From Phycisphaerae bacterium (lineage in GTDB: Bacteria > Planctomycetota > Phycisphaerae > Sedimentisphaerales > Anaerobacaceae), in contig DAOUVA010000288.1 in assembly GCA_030667885.1 (NCBI GenBank), positions 1-6,131 of the forward strand: a stretch of 6,131 bases of DNA, read 5' to 3'. A program made the translations under genes and the position numbers. Numbering within the stretch: position 1 is the first letter of the stretch; each line of letters starts with the position of its first letter. Of this stretch, positions 3,981-6,131 are shown piece by piece. The notes under the pieces are model-generated. The model ran no database searches. It was not told the DNA's origin and saw only the letters and a program-made list of their open reading frames with translations.

Positions 3981-6131
3981 ATGAAAACAAAGGTGATATT
4001 TATTATACGACTCTGTATAGCAGGCCTCTTATTGTCGGTATTTGTATCGGAATATGCCAAAGCCAACGAAGCTCTCTGGATTGAAGGAGAGAATTATTTA
4101 TCTTCTTCCTGGAACAACCATTCATGGTATCGTCAGACCAATATAAGTATGGATCTACTTTCCCCGGGAAAGCCCGGCGAGTCCAACGGCGATTGGCATG
4201 TACATTTCACAGACAATGATAATCCCGATTCCGCTACAGTTACTTACTCTGTAAACATCACTGAAGGCGGAACCTATATGTGGTGGATTCGGCTCAATCC
4301 GTTTCATAGTCAAAGCGGCGGCGCAAACTACAGCTACAGGTTCAAGCCCGCACGCGGTGTCGATGGGACTTGGAAAAACCTGGACGTATCTCAGGCCCGG
4401 GACCACATGAATGACCTGGTGGATCCGGGTATCGATATCCGTTGTATCGCATGGTCTTTTGGTGATACGTTCGAGCTTCCGCGAGGGACATATGAATTCC
4501 AGATCAGCATTTCTGATAATGACGGTGCCGATAAGCAGAACCACGGCGGTATAGACGTGATGGCTTTTACCAACTTTCCCTGGGCCCCAGGCGGTGTTAT
4601 TCCACCGAATCCCAATCCTCCGGCGCCCGGACGGGATGATTGGTTTATGCTGATGGCCGCACCCGACCAATTCTCTGAAGATTCCATCATCGATATGAGC
4701 GGCCTCCTCGATAAACCTGCGGGAACACACGGTTTCCTCAGACGCCAGGGCAATGATTTTGTTTTCGAGAATGGAACTGCGGCGAAGTTCTGGGCTATCT
4801 GTGCATCAATGACCGAAACTCTCGAGGCACAGCAGCAGCAAGCCGGATTCTATGCCAAGCATGGCATCAATATGATACGCCAGCACCCGGTAGAGAGTGT
4901 GCTGGGCACGCTAAAGGGCGGAGCCGGTAATCGCTACTTTGATCCCATCAAGCTCAACAAGTGGGACAAGTGGTTTTCGATACTCAAAGATCGCGGTATC
5001 TATATGACATGGTCAATATTCTACCATCACGTGGCACTTGCCAACCAGGGTATCGACACTAAACTCTATAACGAGCTGCCAAACAGCGGACCCGGCAAAG
5101 ACACGTACGGCTTTGCCACCTTTATCGAAGAATATCAGGACTCACAGTGGGAATACGTGAACCTGCTGCTCAATCACATCAATCCATACACCGGCTTGGC
5201 TTATAAAGATGACCCGGCTCTGGCTATTATCGAATGCCGAAACGAAGACAGCATTTTCTTCCACAACCCGCTCGGTGACAAATTTGTCAAAGGCCAGACT
5301 TACCCGAACCACGGCAGCAGGCTGAAGCTGATGTGGCAACAGTGGCTCAAAAGTCAATACGGCAACGACACCGCCCTGGCTAATGCATGGGGCTCGGGCT
5401 TGAAGACTAACATAATTAGAAACGGTGATGGATCCGTGCGAAGCCGTCCCGACTCAGTTAATGAAACGAATATGTACATTTATGCCGCGTGGGAGATGGA
5501 GAAGGACGGTCCATTCAGCAATAAACATCAGGAACGCAAGCGCATGGGCGACTTCATCCGCTTTCTGGCCGAGACACAACGTAATTGCTACGAGACTTAT
5601 CAACGGCGCCTGCGCAATATCAGCTATAAAGCGGTGACAGTAAGTACCGCATGGAAGGCAGGCGGTCCGGCAGCCTCCGCGGCTAATCTGTGGACCGACG
5701 ATGCAATGGAGGCCATTGATCGCCATAATTACTTCGGCGGCGGCTCAGGCGGACACAACATTACTACAGGTTCGGTAAATAACTCAACCCATCTGAACAA
5801 AGCCGGCCGAGGCATACTCTCCAGCGGTTTGTGGCAAGTTGAGGATAAACCATTCATCATGACCGAATGGACCCAAATCCCACCGAACCAGTGGAAGGCG
5901 GAAATTGCCCCGCTGGTTGCGTTCTATGGTATGGGACTGCAGGGCTGGGATGCATCCTATCACTTTGCCGGCTCAAGATCATACATGGGCGACGGCTGGC
6001 CCAGAATGAATTCCTATGTCACGGAAACGCCGCACTACATCAGCCAGTTCCCGGCGCTGGCCTTTGCCATCTATAACGGCCACTTCGAAGAAGGTGATAT
6101 TGCTTCGGCACGCCGCCTGTCAACCGATGAA
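3981..6131 (+). CDS. Secreted clan GH-A glycoside hydrolase with N-terminal carbohydrate-binding-like domain (3' end missing)
   Basis: A continuous frame of 717 codons runs from ATG 3981 to the right edge without a stop. The codon just before the ATG is an in-frame TAA, so this is the first possible start. A Sec signal peptide occupies residues 1-28 (hydrophobic 5-22, likely cut after A-K-A at 26-28). Residues about 31-197 begin LWIEGENY and look like a carbohydrate-binding or galactose-binding-like beta-sandwich. A proline-rich linker (about 199-217) leads to a (beta/alpha)8 domain: FLRRQGNDFVFENGTAAKFW as first strand, GINMIRQH with R300, DDPALAIIECRNED with N421-E422 as the acid/base after strand 4, and FIMTEW with E629 as likely nucleophile after strand 7. 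These features fit clan GH-A, near GH5/GH42-like proteins of planctomycetes, but I cannot name the family or substrate. It is divergent from the redox operon and should degrade a polysaccharide outside the cell. Confidence 0.88.
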   Translation, partial: MKTKVIFIIRLCIAGLLLSVFVSEYAKANEALWIEGENYLSSSWNNHSWYRQTNISMDLLSPGKPGESNGDWHVHFTDNDNPDSATVTYSVNITEGGTYMWWIRLNPFHSQSGGANYSYRFKPARGVDGTWKNLDVSQARDHMNDLVDPGIDIRCIAWSFGDTFELPRGTYEFQISISDNDGADKQNHGGIDVMAFTNFPWAPGGVIPPNPNPPAPGRDDWFMLMAAPDQFSEDSIIDMSGLLDKPAGTHGFLRRQGNDFVFENGTAAKFWAICASMTETLEAQQQQAGFYAKHGINMIRQHPVESVLGTLKGGAGNRYFDPIKLNKWDKWFSILKDRGIYMTWSIFYHHVALANQGIDTKLYNELPNSGPGKDTYGFATFIEEYQDSQWEYVNLLLNHINPYTGLAYKDDPALAIIECRNEDSIFFHNPLGDKFVKGQTYPNHGSRLKLMWQQWLKSQYGNDTALANAWGSGLKTNIIRNGDGSVRSRPDSVNETNMYIYAAWEMEKDGPFSNKHQERKRMGDFIRFLAETQRNCYETYQRRLRNISYKAVTVSTAWKAGGPAASAANLWTDDAMEAIDRHNYFGGGSGGHNITTGSVNNSTHLNKAGRGILSSGLWQVEDKPFIMTEWTQIPPNQWKAEIAPLVAFYGMGLQGWDASYHFAGSRSYMGDGWPRMNSYVTETPHYISQFPALAFAIYNGHFEEGDIASARRLSTDE

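Noticed and set aside
4155..4730. A 191-codon minus-strand open frame (and a second at 4391-4753) opposite the glycoside hydrolase
   Set aside because: The plus-strand frame here has a signal peptide, linker and barrel motifs and continues far past these frames. The minus-strand products show no domain and have no good ribosome binding site that I can see.
1..6131. CRISPR array, tRNA or rRNA genes, transposase or insertion-sequence ends, phage genes, defence systems
   Set aside because: No regularly spaced repeats, cloverleaf-like sequences, transposase motifs or terminal inverted repeats were seen on either strand. Almost all of the window is explained by five genes and one intergenic region.

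Overview
This 6.1 kb window looks like chromosomal DNA from a bacterium of the Planctomycetota/Lentisphaerota/Kiritimatiellota (PVC) kind, perhaps an anaerobic Phycisphaerae-like organism. That placement is inferred from three things: a Tat-exported Gfo/Idh/MocA oxidoreductase, large secreted glycoside hydrolases and beta-helix proteins without an obvious SusC/SusD pair, and a moderate base composition. No rRNA or other phylogenetic marker is present, so it is only a hypothesis.

The left 3.7 kb is a tightly packed minus-strand gene set, read from right to left. It holds an exported DUF3047-like protein (3705-2941), a Tat-exported diheme cytochrome of the C_GCAxxG_C_C / split-Soret type (2944-2141, overlapping the previous gene by ATGA), a Tat-exported Gfo/Idh/MocA oxidoreductase (2089-743) and a secreted right-handed beta-helix protein that runs off the left edge (711-1). 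Gaps are -4, 51 and 31 bases and no convincing terminator lies between the genes, so they are probably one transcription unit.

A 275-base AT-rich divergent intergenic region (3706-3980) follows. It holds a near-consensus plus-strand promoter (TTGACA/TATAAT, 15-base spacer) and an unusual leader: a strong Shine-Dalgarno sequence 42 bases upstream of the start codon, separated from it by a hairpin that could bring the two together. A weaker candidate promoter faces the minus-strand genes.

The right 2.15 kb is one plus-strand gene, open to the right edge (3981-6131, 717 codons seen). It encodes a secreted multidomain protein with a signal peptide, a carbohydrate-binding-like beta-sandwich, a proline-rich linker and a clan GH-A (beta/alpha)8 glycoside hydrolase domain with recognisable acid/base and nucleophile glutamates.

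All five products carry export signals (three Sec, two Tat). The window therefore reads as an extracytoplasmic carbohydrate-processing locus combined with periplasmic redox proteins: a glycosidase and a beta-helix enzyme would cut a polysaccharide, the Gfo/Idh enzyme would act on a released sugar, and the cytochrome with its DUF3047 partner would handle electrons. The linkage between the sugar and cytochrome parts is inference from gene order only.
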